From Mycoplasmataceae bacterium (lineage in GTDB: Bacteria > Bacillota_I > Bacilli_A > Mycoplasmatales > Mycoplasmoidaceae), in assembly GCA_031278855.1 (NCBI GenBank), contig JAITJR010000006.1, positions 1 through 7,538 of the forward strand: a stretch of 7,538 bases of DNA, in the 5' to 3' direction. The notes beneath the pieces were generated by a model, which saw only the letters and a program-made list of their open reading frames with translations, did not search any database and was not told the DNA's origin. Made by a program: the position numbers and the translations under genes. Positions within the stretch are counted from its first letter, which is position 1; every line of letters begins with the position of its first letter. Positions 1 through 6,029 of this stretch are shown in pieces.

Positions 1-790
1 CGTTATCGTTAGCTATGCCACTATATCCAGTTGCTGCAGAAGGGCCTACAATGGTGATTGTAGTAGGGGCAGGTTGTGGTGTGGTGGTAACAGTGATGCT
101 AACGGATATAGCGTTTGCAATAACAGGTTCGCTATTCGCTAAAGTGCAACGAATAGTGACTGAATATTGTCCCGCAGTAACTGTGCTATCAATAGATAGA
201 TTTCCGTTGGCATTTATTGCAATACCATCTGCATGAGCTCCATCAATACTTCATGTCACTTGGTTGTTGTCTAATAATTTACCATCGTCGGCTTGAGCCC
301 AATAATTAGCCACAGTTGCATTAGTTATGCCAGCAGTAGTTGAAACCGAGCTTAAGCCTTTAATGCTAATACTATTAATTTGCGGTGGATTCACTACTTG
401 AAATGGAATGTCATCAGATGGATCTTTAATTCCATCGACACTGATTTTAATTTTGTAAGTCTCAGGTGTTACAACTCCCGATGTCTTAATTTCATAAGTA
501 CCCAATTTATCCTTTATTGATTTCTCGGTTGCCGCAAAATGGTTGACTAATTCTGTACCGTGGTAAAATTCAATTTTAGGTTTGATTCAGGCCGACACAT
601 TCATTTCGTATATATGAAGGGTGATGTTATTGCTCCCACCCTGGACTAATGTTTCGGTGTCTAAGAAAGCATGGATGCTTCCGTCGGCATTCTTTTTTTC
701 GCAGGCGGTGGTGTTAATCCCCACTGTTAGCCCCAATATCCCTAGTGTGGATATGGAGCTGATGATTTTAATTAGTTTAATTCTTTGCAT
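1..790 (-). CDS. Secreted lipoprotein with Ig-like repeats, partial (C-terminus beyond window)
   Basis: The start is the ATG at 790-788, preceded by a good Shine-Dalgarno (AAGAGGA). The frame stays open to the window edge if TGA at 589-587 (W68) and 253-251 (W180) is read as Trp, giving 263 visible residues. Residues 1-8 are basic (MQRIKLIK), 9-25 hydrophobic, then TTAC with C30 as the likely lipidated cysteine. The lipobox is relaxed, with Thr instead of Leu at -3, as mollicutes tolerate. The mature part is rich in Thr, Ser, Ala, Gly, Val and Ile, with beta-strand patterns such as INSISIKG and GQYSVTI. A second 'PxxTTITIVGP' start near residue 242 resembles 'PPQINSISIKG' earlier, suggesting tandem Ig-like or cadherin-like domains. 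By eye it is more GC-rich than its neighbours, perhaps from its Ala/Gly/Thr content or from transfer. It is probably a surface protein; its ligand is unknown. It diverges from the glycosyltransferase. Confidence 0.85.
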
Positions 791-796
791 TTTTGT

Positions 797-803
797 TCCT
801 CTT
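797..803 (-). promoter_or_regulatory. Ribosome binding site of the lipoprotein gene
   Basis: On the minus strand AAGAGGA lies 6 nt before the ATG at 790. It is the strongest Shine-Dalgarno match in front of a gene in this window, and it fixes the lipoprotein start. Confidence 0.7.
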
Positions 804-824
804 TATGATTAGAAAATTAATAGC

Positions 825-859
825 AAAAAACAAGATTTCTATGAAGAAATCTTGTTTTT
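825..859 (-). terminator. 15-bp perfect hairpin plus T6 in front of the lipoprotein gene (terminator or attenuator)
   Basis: Positions 826-840 and 845-859 are perfect inverted repeats (15 bp) around a 4-nt loop at 841-844. On the minus strand the stem ends in a T6 run (830-825), partly inside the stem. It lies only 34 nt before the lipoprotein ATG and immediately before its ribosome binding site. No complete gene is seen upstream of it on the minus strand, so it does not simply end another gene. It could attenuate a transcript starting near 928, end a small RNA of about 100 nt, or insulate the region in both directions (T5 on the plus strand at 855-859). Confidence 0.6.
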
Positions 860-889
860 AGAAAAGAAGACAAAATGGTGCTTAGTGCA

Positions 890-928
890 CTAGCAGATCT
901 GTCCCCCCCCCCTATGTAATAATTGCAT
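890..928 (-). CDS. Possible 12-residue leader ORF containing the G10 tract
   Basis: On the minus strand an ATG at 928-926 sits exactly where transcription should start from the TATAAT at 940-935. It reads MQLLHRGGGQIC and stops at TAG (892-890); the glycines are encoded by the G10 tract. With one G fewer the frame would run 36 codons, through the whole hairpin, and end at TAA (819-817) just before the lipoprotein ribosome binding site. With one G more it would encode 15 residues. There is no room for a Shine-Dalgarno, so it would need leaderless initiation. This is inference from position and frame only; no family is recognised. Confidence 0.25.
   Translation of the reverse strand: MQLLHRGGGQIC
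903..912. repeat. C10 homopolymer (G10 on the minus strand), candidate phase-variable tract
   Basis: Ten consecutive C lie in an AT-rich intergenic region, roughly 115 bp before the lipoprotein start. Homopolymers of this length change length by slipped-strand mispairing and commonly drive phase variation of surface proteins in bacteria. Two short palindromes adjoin it (TAGTGCACTA at 883-892 and CAGATCTG at 894-901). Confidence 0.75.
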
Positions 929-934
929 GGGAGA

Positions 935-940
935 ATTATA
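935..940 (-). promoter_or_regulatory. Candidate -10 box for the lipoprotein leader transcript
   Basis: A perfect TATAAT on the minus strand (plus strand attata). It predicts a start near 928 and a leader of about 138 nt holding the G10 tract and the hairpin. There is no convincing -35 box. An imperfect 7-1-7 inverted repeat (914-928, one mismatch) overlaps the predicted start and could be an operator. A second, weaker possibility is an extended -10 (TGCTATTAA, about 825-817) lying after the hairpin. Confidence 0.4.
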
Positions 941-1199
941 GTTGCAAAAGTTTGAATTAAAAAGAAAACGTGAAAAAATCATCCGTATACCCAAATGCTA
1001 AAAAATTAATGTTTCCCGTAATAAACCGTTATCAAGCAATCAAATGTTGGGCTAAAAATATTTTGAGTGTGTCTTTGTAACTATTTAAAAGACATATTAA
1101 CTTGTAAACAGCGATAAATCAAATCTGAATAAACGATTTTAAATTTAATTAATTCTCGGTGAATAGTTTCTTATCAACTTCGAAGTAAAATTTAAATAG
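941..1199. other. Intergenic stretch without a recognisable gene
   Basis: This is the rest of the divergent intergenic region between the lipoprotein leader and the glycosyltransferase promoter. It is AT-rich, with no ORF that shows family features on either strand and no RNA gene that I recognise. The one mark is a 10-bp palindrome, ACTTCGAAGT (1177-1186), just upstream of the glycosyltransferase -10 box; palindromes of this size are expected by chance in a window this long. Confidence 0.6.
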
Positions 1200-1205
1200 T
1201 ATACT
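1200..1205 (+). promoter_or_regulatory. Candidate -10 box of the glycosyltransferase gene
   Basis: TATACT matches the -10 consensus at 5 of 6 positions and ends 20 nt before the ATG at 1226, giving a predicted 5' leader of only about 14 nt. No clear -35 box and no Shine-Dalgarno are visible. Confidence 0.4.
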
Positions 1206-1225
1206 TTTGCCATTAATTAACAATT

Positions 1226-2167
1226 ATGGTAAACAACAATTTTCTATTCACTATCATCGTTCCTTTTTATGAAACAATTAATTATGTGGATCAAACCTTA
1301 CAATCACTGCTAACTCAAAATAAAATTGATCAAAATGTAATTCAAGTCCTACTAATTGATGATGGTTCTAAACATGAAATTAAATCTAAAATCATTCAAT
1401 ATAAAAATAAGGGTTTAAACATTGAATATCATCGTAAAAATAATGGTAACTGAGGTAGTGTAATTAATTTTGTTAAAAATAATAATTTAGCTAAGGGTCA
1501 ATATATTACAATTTTAGACTCTGATGATTTTTTATCATCAGAATGCTTGTTTTCTGTATCGACTTTTGTTCAACAACATCCGTCTGATATAGTAGCTTGT
1601 GATTATTACGAATGAAACTCTAAAACAAATCATAAAAAAAGAGCGCATACAATTTGAGCATATAAAAATAAACATTATTCGTCACTGACAAAAAAAATTT
1701 GAAAATTAAAGACGCCTTACTCCTTACCGATTGTAAAGTTTTATCGAAACATCGTTTTTAAAAGAAGTCAAGATTTAGAAGAGGGCATCCCTTATCAAGA
1801 TCAAAATCTTTACTATCAATGTTTGTACTTATCATCATCTTATGGTTACATCCACCTTCCTTTAGGATTCTGGCGTAATGATCGAAGCGATTCTTCTACT
1901 AATATGCCGTGAAACAAGTCAAAAGTAGATGCGTGAGTAAATTTCATTAAAACAACTGCAAATTTTGACGCTAAAATGAATGCTTACTTTTTTTTAACGG
2001 TCAAGCAATTTGCTAAAGCTTATCAGCAATACTATCAAGAACCATTTGCTCTTAATGGAAAATTAAAAAAATGCTACATATTGAAATGTTTTGTTCCATT
2101 AGCTCATTTATTTGTTTTTTATTTACGGATAAAATATCGAAAAATAGTCGTATTTAAATCAAAGTAA
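1226..2167 (+). CDS. Family 2 (GT-A fold) glycosyltransferase
   Basis: This is a 313-residue protein read through six TGA Trp codons (W76, W130, W144, W159, W229, W237). The N-terminus has the GT2 nucleotide-sugar binding fold: FTIIVPFYE (8-16), VLLIDDGS with the Asp pair at 45-46, NNGNWGSVI (72-80), and the metal-binding DxD region ITILDSDDFLS (94-104). An acidic stretch near EEGIPYQDQN (185-194) is where the catalytic base usually sits. The C-terminus (283-307) is hydrophobic then basic, so it may bind the membrane. It likely transfers a sugar from a nucleotide-sugar donor to a lipid, polysaccharide or surface protein; donor and acceptor cannot be told. In wall-less bacteria such enzymes make glycolipids or capsule. 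It is a single gene, divergent from the lipoprotein, with no visible Shine-Dalgarno. Confidence 0.88.
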
Positions 2168-2184
2168 CAGAACTAGTTTTGATG

Positions 2185-2193
2185 TGTTAAAAT
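2185..2193 (+). promoter_or_regulatory. Extended -10 promoter of tRNA-Ser
   Basis: TGTTAAAAT is an extended -10 element (TGn plus TAAAAT). It ends 12 nt before the first base of the tRNA and 18 nt after the glycosyltransferase stop, so it would give a short 5' leader. No strong -35 box is visible. Confidence 0.45.
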
Positions 2194-2205
2194 CTTAGAA
2201 TTATT

Positions 2206-2294
2206 GGAGACGTACTCAAGTGGTTAAGAGGACACCCTGCTAAGGTGTTAGGTCGTTATGCGATGCATGAGTTCGAGTCTCATCGTCTCCGCCA
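2206..2294 (+). tRNA. tRNA-Ser (anticodon GCU)
   Basis: This is an 89-nt cloverleaf with encoded CCA. The acceptor stem GGAGACG (2206-2212) pairs with CGTCTCC (2284-2290), followed by the G discriminator and CCA. The anticodon stem-loop is ACACC-CTGCTAA-GGTGT, giving anticodon GCU for AGU/AGC serine codons. A long variable arm with a GTCG/CGAT stem and a G discriminator fit serine. The T arm is ATGAG-TTCGAGT-CTCAT. It stands alone between the glycosyltransferase and dnaX, with no clear terminator after it. Confidence 0.95.
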
Positions 2295-2400
2295 TAAGAT
2301 TGGTATTAAGTTAACTACTCAATGCAATCACCCAAGATAGACTATTGGTTACTTAAAAAATATGCTTTATCATGTTTCACATTCTTGACACATATATGTC

Positions 2401-2406
2401 TATAAT
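2401..2406 (+). promoter_or_regulatory. dnaX promoter, -10 box
   Basis: A perfect TATAAT ends 9 nt before the dnaX ATG, so transcription should start within a few bases of the start codon. A perfect TTGACA lies at 2385-2390, but only 10 nt upstream of the -10, far short of the usual 17, so it is probably not the partner -35. ATGT just upstream (2396-2399) may act as an extended -10 region. Confidence 0.5.
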
Positions 2407-2415
2407 TAGAACAAC

Positions 2416-4230
2416 ATGTCTTACATTTCATTGTATCGTAAATATCGACCTAAATCTTTCCGTGAAGTTACTGGTCAGGAAATTATTGTTCGTACTCTCA
2501 CTAATAGCATTAAATCAAATAAAGTTGGACATGCTTATATATTTGCAGGTCCAAAAGGTATTGGTAAAACTACCATTGCCAAAATTTTTGCTAAAGCTGT
2601 TAATTGCGAAAACCCAGTGGATGGAGATGCATGTAATCAATGCACAAATTGTCAAATTATTAGCAACAATCAAACAACCGATGTAATCGAGTTAGATGCC
2701 GCTAGTAATAACGGGGTGGATGAAGTAAGAACTATTATTGATGCGATAAGGTTTTTACCCACATCATTAAAGAAGAAAGTTTACATTATTGATGAAGCCC
2801 ACATGCTAACAACTTCGGCTTGGAATGCAATGTTAAAAACCGTTGAAGAAGCTCCAAGTCATGTGATTTTTATTTTTGCTACAACAGAGATGCATAAAAT
2901 CCCAGCAACTATTTTATCGCGTGCCCAACACTTTTTATTCAACCGTTTAACGCATCAACAGCTAAAAGATATGACACTATTAATTGCTAAGCAAGAACAA
3001 ATTGTGGTTGCCGATGATGCTGTTGATAAAATTATTGCTTTGGCAGATGGATCAGCCCGTGATACTTTAAGTATTTTAGAACAAATGGCAATGTATACCA
3101 ATAACCAAATTACTTTAAAAGACGTGACTACAGTATTTGGTTTAGTAGATTTGGATCATAAACTTCAACTAATAAATTTAATTTTACAAAGAGATACAAA
3201 AACCATCATTCAACTACTAGATGAATATGCTCAAAATGGTATTAATTTCGCTCAATTAGCCAACGATTTAACCATAATATTAATCGACAAATTAATTTAT
3301 TTACAAACTCAAAGCATTGATATATTAAAAATATTAAACGAACACACCGTCACAGTAATCAAGCTTGATCAAGCTGCCTGTATTCGTTTGATTAATGTTT
3401 GACAAACGGCTTTTATGAAGATGCGTAATGCTAGTGATGCTCGTTTTTATTTTGAGCTAGCTGTATTTAATTCTTTTCAAAATTATTCAAACAACGATGT
3501 TCAACCAGCAATTATAGTCTCAAAAAATCCGTCTCAACCCCCAATTGACAAAACCAAAGAATCGGTTGCTGCTACCACCCAAAAACCACTACCCCCCCCC
3601 ATTGACAAAACCGAAGAGTCAATCACTACTACCGTCAAAAAACCTCAACTCCCAATTGACAAAACCAAAGAGTCGATTGCTACTACCACCAAAAAACCAC
3701 TACCACCAATTAATCAAATCTTTACTGTTACCCCGTATGTTTCTGATAGCGAAATCACAAAAGATTCACAAAAGAAAACTACTAAAACCACGATTGATGA
3801 ATCGCTTGTTTTTAATCAAATTGCTTACAATAATAGTAAAAAGCAGTTAGAACATGCAAAAGCATTTTTAACAAAAATAAAGACTGACAACCCGACTAAA
3901 ATTTTATCTTTTATCGCATCCGCAGATAAAGTTTTAGTTACATCCGAAAATGGTATGGTATTGCTATATGATGATGATGTTGATGCCGAATTATTAAATG
4001 CTAAAAATAGTACTTTTGATTTTTTATCTGAAATTAAAAAATATTTCAATCGACCGAAGATTGTATTAGGACTATCAAAAAGCAAAGCAAAACAACTGGC
4101 TCATGAATTTATGATCTTAAAAAAACAAGGTTCAATCTTTAACGAACCTGAAATTACAGCTTTAGTCGAAACTCTCAGAGCAAACAATTCAATTGAACAA
4201 ATGGCATTTGAAATTTTTGGAGAAAAATAA
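2416..4230 (+). CDS. dnaX: DNA polymerase III subunits gamma/tau (clamp loader ATPase)
   Basis: This is a 604-residue protein; the TGA at 3400-3402 is W329, so the two apparent halves are one gene. The start gives MSYISLYRKYRPKSF, the usual DnaX N-terminus. AAA+ features in order: Walker A GPKGIGKT (45-52), a four-Cys zinc module (C64, C73, C76, C79), Walker B IIDEAH (124-129), sensor 1 region FATTEMHKIP, and the arginine-finger motif SRAQ (168-171), where the family usually has SRCQ. Domain III follows (for example QTAFMKMRNASDARF). A Pro/Lys/Thr-rich linker with three 18-19-residue repeats lies at about 375-430, then a charged C-terminal tau region. The protein loads the beta clamp and, as tau, links the polymerase. 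A C9 run in the linker may permit gamma-like products. The stop codon abuts the next gene's ATG. Confidence 0.96.
3538..3705 (+). repeat. Three tandem 54-57 nt repeats in the dnaX linker
   Basis: Three in-frame copies of a unit reading about PPIDKTKESVAATTQKPLP; the ATTGAC landmark begins at 3544, 3601 and 3655. All lengths are multiples of three, so copy-number change would alter linker length without breaking the frame. The unit is proline- and lysine-rich and probably disordered. It joins the clamp-loader core to the tau C-terminal domain. Confidence 0.85.
3592..3600 (+). repeat. C9 homopolymer inside dnaX
   Basis: The tract encodes three consecutive CCC proline codons (P393-P395) at the junction of linker repeats 1 and 2. 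The equivalent junctions use CCA, which breaks the run. One extra C would put ribosomes in a frame ending at TAA 3711-3713 (about 432 residues). One C fewer gives a frame ending at TAA 3848-3850 (about 477 residues). Both products lack the tau C-terminal domain. Confidence 0.8.
4219..4222 (+). promoter_or_regulatory. Ribosome binding site inside the dnaX 3' end
   Basis: GGAG lies within the last dnaX codons, 8 nt before the ATG at 4231. The dnaX TAA directly abuts that ATG, so the downstream gene is probably translated by coupling or re-initiation. Confidence 0.6.
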
Positions 4231-4896
4231 ATGTTACATGATACTACTCCATTAAAGTTTCAACCTGGAATTTTAATTTTTTATGTTTTGGGCTTCGTTT
4301 TGTACATCGTGGTGTTTACATTTACCTATTCCTTTTACCGCAACGCTCAAATGAAAGTGTACAACAAACTGCATTATCGTTTGCTAACTTATTTTCTTTT
4401 TGTATTGGTGCTGTTCTTATTGTTATTAGGAGCATCGATTATTACGTTCTGGCATTATGCTAATGATAGTAATTTATTTATTAATAATTTTTACATGTTA
4501 CCAATGAGCTGAATATTAGCTGGATTATCTGCCTTACATTTTGGTTCCATAATTTTTGTTAAATTGATTGTGAATCAGAACAAAAAGCAAATTAGTCATT
4601 TCCGCACCGAAAATTTTACTCAATTACTATTTAAGTTAGAACAGACTCGTCCTGATGATGCTTATTTAAACCGTTTTAAAACTAAACACGCTCGATACTT
4701 TTCCATTTTACAACAACAAGAAAAATTAATTCATTTATCCATTGAAAATTATCATAAGGAAAATTATGAACAAACATTACTAAACATTCTCGTTTTCAAC
4801 GACAACTACACTACCAAATGATCAAAACGTAATAATTATTTCCAATTGAAATTATTTTATGAGTTTTGCATCGAATTGCAAAAAAAATTAAAATAA
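4231..4896 (+). CDS. Three-helix membrane protein of unknown function
   Basis: This is a 221-residue protein with two TGA Trp codons (W94, W197) and one TGG (W74). I do not recognise the family. Three hydrophobic segments are visible: about 13-34 (starting ILIFYVLGFV), 51-74 (LLTYFLFVLV) and 93-114 (SWILAGLSALHFGSIIFV). A soluble, charged C-terminal part of about 105 residues follows, rich in Lys, Asn, Gln and aromatic residues and probably helical. There is no signal cleavage or lipobox motif. The ATG immediately follows the dnaX stop, with GGAG 8 nt upstream, so it is translationally coupled and transcribed with dnaX. This position suggests a conserved operon partner, but sharing an operon does not show a replication role. 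The basic loop at 37-50 suggests that end is cytoplasmic. Confidence 0.8.
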
Positions 4897-4925
4897 AATA
4901 AGTCAAAAAATATTTTTATGTAAAT

Positions 4926-4931
4926 TACAAT
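4926..4931 (+). promoter_or_regulatory. Candidate -10 box of recA
   Basis: TACAAT matches the -10 consensus at 5 of 6 positions; ATGT occurs 4 nt upstream. The predicted start near 4938 lies downstream of the ATG at 4932 and about 12 nt before the ATG at 4950, which supports the later start codon. No good -35 box is visible. Readthrough from dnaX is also possible, since only 53 nt separate recA from the preceding gene and no terminator is seen. Confidence 0.4.
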
Positions 4932-4949
4932 ATGGAGATAAGAAAACAT

Positions 4950-5957
4950 ATGAGCATAAATGAACAAAAATTATTTGACGAAGCAATTAAACAAATTGAA
5001 ATACAATTTGGCAAAGGTAGTTTGACTACTTTCGCCAACGATAACCACGAAGTAGAAATCATTCCTTCTGGGAGCATTCAATTAGATCGTGCTTTGGGAG
5101 TTGGCGGTTATCCTAAAGGTAGAACAATTGAAATATATGGCAACGAATCAAGTGGCAAAACTACCCTAGCATTACAAGCTATTGCCCAATGCCAAAAATT
5201 AAATGGCAAATGTGCTTACATTGATCTAGAACATGCATTAGACAGTAAATATTGTGAAGCAAATGGAGTGGATTTATCTAAATTATTACTTGCTCAACCA
5301 GATTCTGGGGAACAAGCATTTTCATTAATTGAAGCATTAATTAAGACTGGCATGATTGATTTAATTGTCGTCGATTCGGTTGCTGCTTTGGTGCCAAACG
5401 CAGAATTAATTGGTGAATTTGAAGAGCAAAGTATTGGTCTACAAGCCCGAATGATGTCAAAAGGATTACGAATTATCCAGGGTCTTATGGCCAAACATAA
5501 TACGACCGTAATTTTCATTAATCAAATTCGTGAAAAAATCGGCATTATGTTCGGTAATCCCGAAACTACGGCTGGTGGTAGAGCATTACGCTTTTATGCA
5601 TCAATTCGAATTGAATTACGCAAAGTTGAATTGATTAAAAGTGGTAGTGATTGCATTGGCATTCGCACCAGTGCTAAAATTGTTAAAAATAAAGTAGCTC
5701 CACCACTCTATAAAGCATTTGTCGATATTTATTTTGACAAAGGAATTGATCATACATGTGAAATTATTGATTTTGCTTTAGAAAAAGGGGTAATTGAAAA
5801 ACGTGGTGCTTGATATTACTTTGCTGGTGAAAAAATTGGGCAAGGCTATGAGAGCACTAAAAATTTCTTAATAAGTAACATTGAATTGTTTAATAAAATC
5901 AAAACTAAAGCTTTTGAAATTAATGTCACTCCAAAAACAAATTTACCATGTAATTAA
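4950..5957 (+). CDS. recA: RecA recombinase
   Basis: This is a 335-residue protein; the TGA at 5811-5813 is W288 in the conserved GAWYY motif, so the frame continues to TAA 5955-5957. I chose the ATG at 4950 because MSINEQKLFDEAIKQIE aligns with the usual RecA N-terminus and the -10 box would place the mRNA start after the alternative in-frame ATG at 4932 (which would add six residues). Motifs: FGKGS (20-24), Walker A GNESSGKT (64-71), the catalytic Glu in IDLEHALD (E94), Walker B LIVVDSVAAL (138-147), SIGLQARMMS (161-170), and the L2 DNA-binding loop in KIGIMFGNPETTAGG (196-210). The usual Pro of GPESSGKT is Asn here. RecA forms filaments on single-stranded DNA for strand exchange and repair. 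The C-terminal tail is short. Confidence 0.96.
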
Positions 5958-6014
5958 TCAACTAATACAAAACTTTTCTGAATTCATCTATCTTAAACCC
6001 AACAATTATGTTTA

Positions 6015-6020
6015 TATAAT
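6015..6020 (+). promoter_or_regulatory. hprK promoter, -10 box
   Basis: A perfect TATAAT ends 9 nt before the hprK ATG, the same spacing as at dnaX. The mRNA would be leaderless or have a leader of 3-4 nt. There is no Shine-Dalgarno and no clear -35 box; ATGT occurs at 6008-6011. It lies in the 72-nt recA-hprK gap, so hprK-lgt is probably a separate transcription unit. Confidence 0.5.
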
Positions 6021-6029
6021 AAGTGATAT

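Noticed and set aside
2306..2356. Inverted repeat TTAAGTTAAC / GTTACTTAA after the tRNA as a terminator
   Set aside because: It needs a bulge and a loop of over 30 nt, has few GC pairs, and is followed by A rather than T on the plus strand.
2385..2390. Perfect TTGACA as the -35 box of dnaX
   Set aside because: It is only 10 nt from the TATAAT, too close for the usual spacing, and no other -10 lies at the right distance.
1177..2399. Ten-bp palindromes ACTTCGAAGT (1177-1186) and ACATATATGT (2390-2399) as operators
   Set aside because: Several palindromes of this size are expected by chance in 7.5 kb; only their position near promoters is suggestive.
1226..4896. Apparent broken genes: several consecutive ORFs that look like split glycosyltransferase, dnaX and membrane protein pseudogenes
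   Set aside because: Every break is a TGA in frame, often at a conserved Trp. With code 4 the pieces join into full-length proteins.
4905..4917. A6-TAT-T5 stretch before recA as a terminator
   Set aside because: The stem would be only A-T pairs with almost no loop; such runs are expected in AT-rich DNA.
4932..4949. Upstream ATG as the recA start, adding MEIRKH
   Set aside because: The RecA family N-terminus aligns from MSINEQ, and the -10 box at 4926-4931 would start the mRNA after this ATG.
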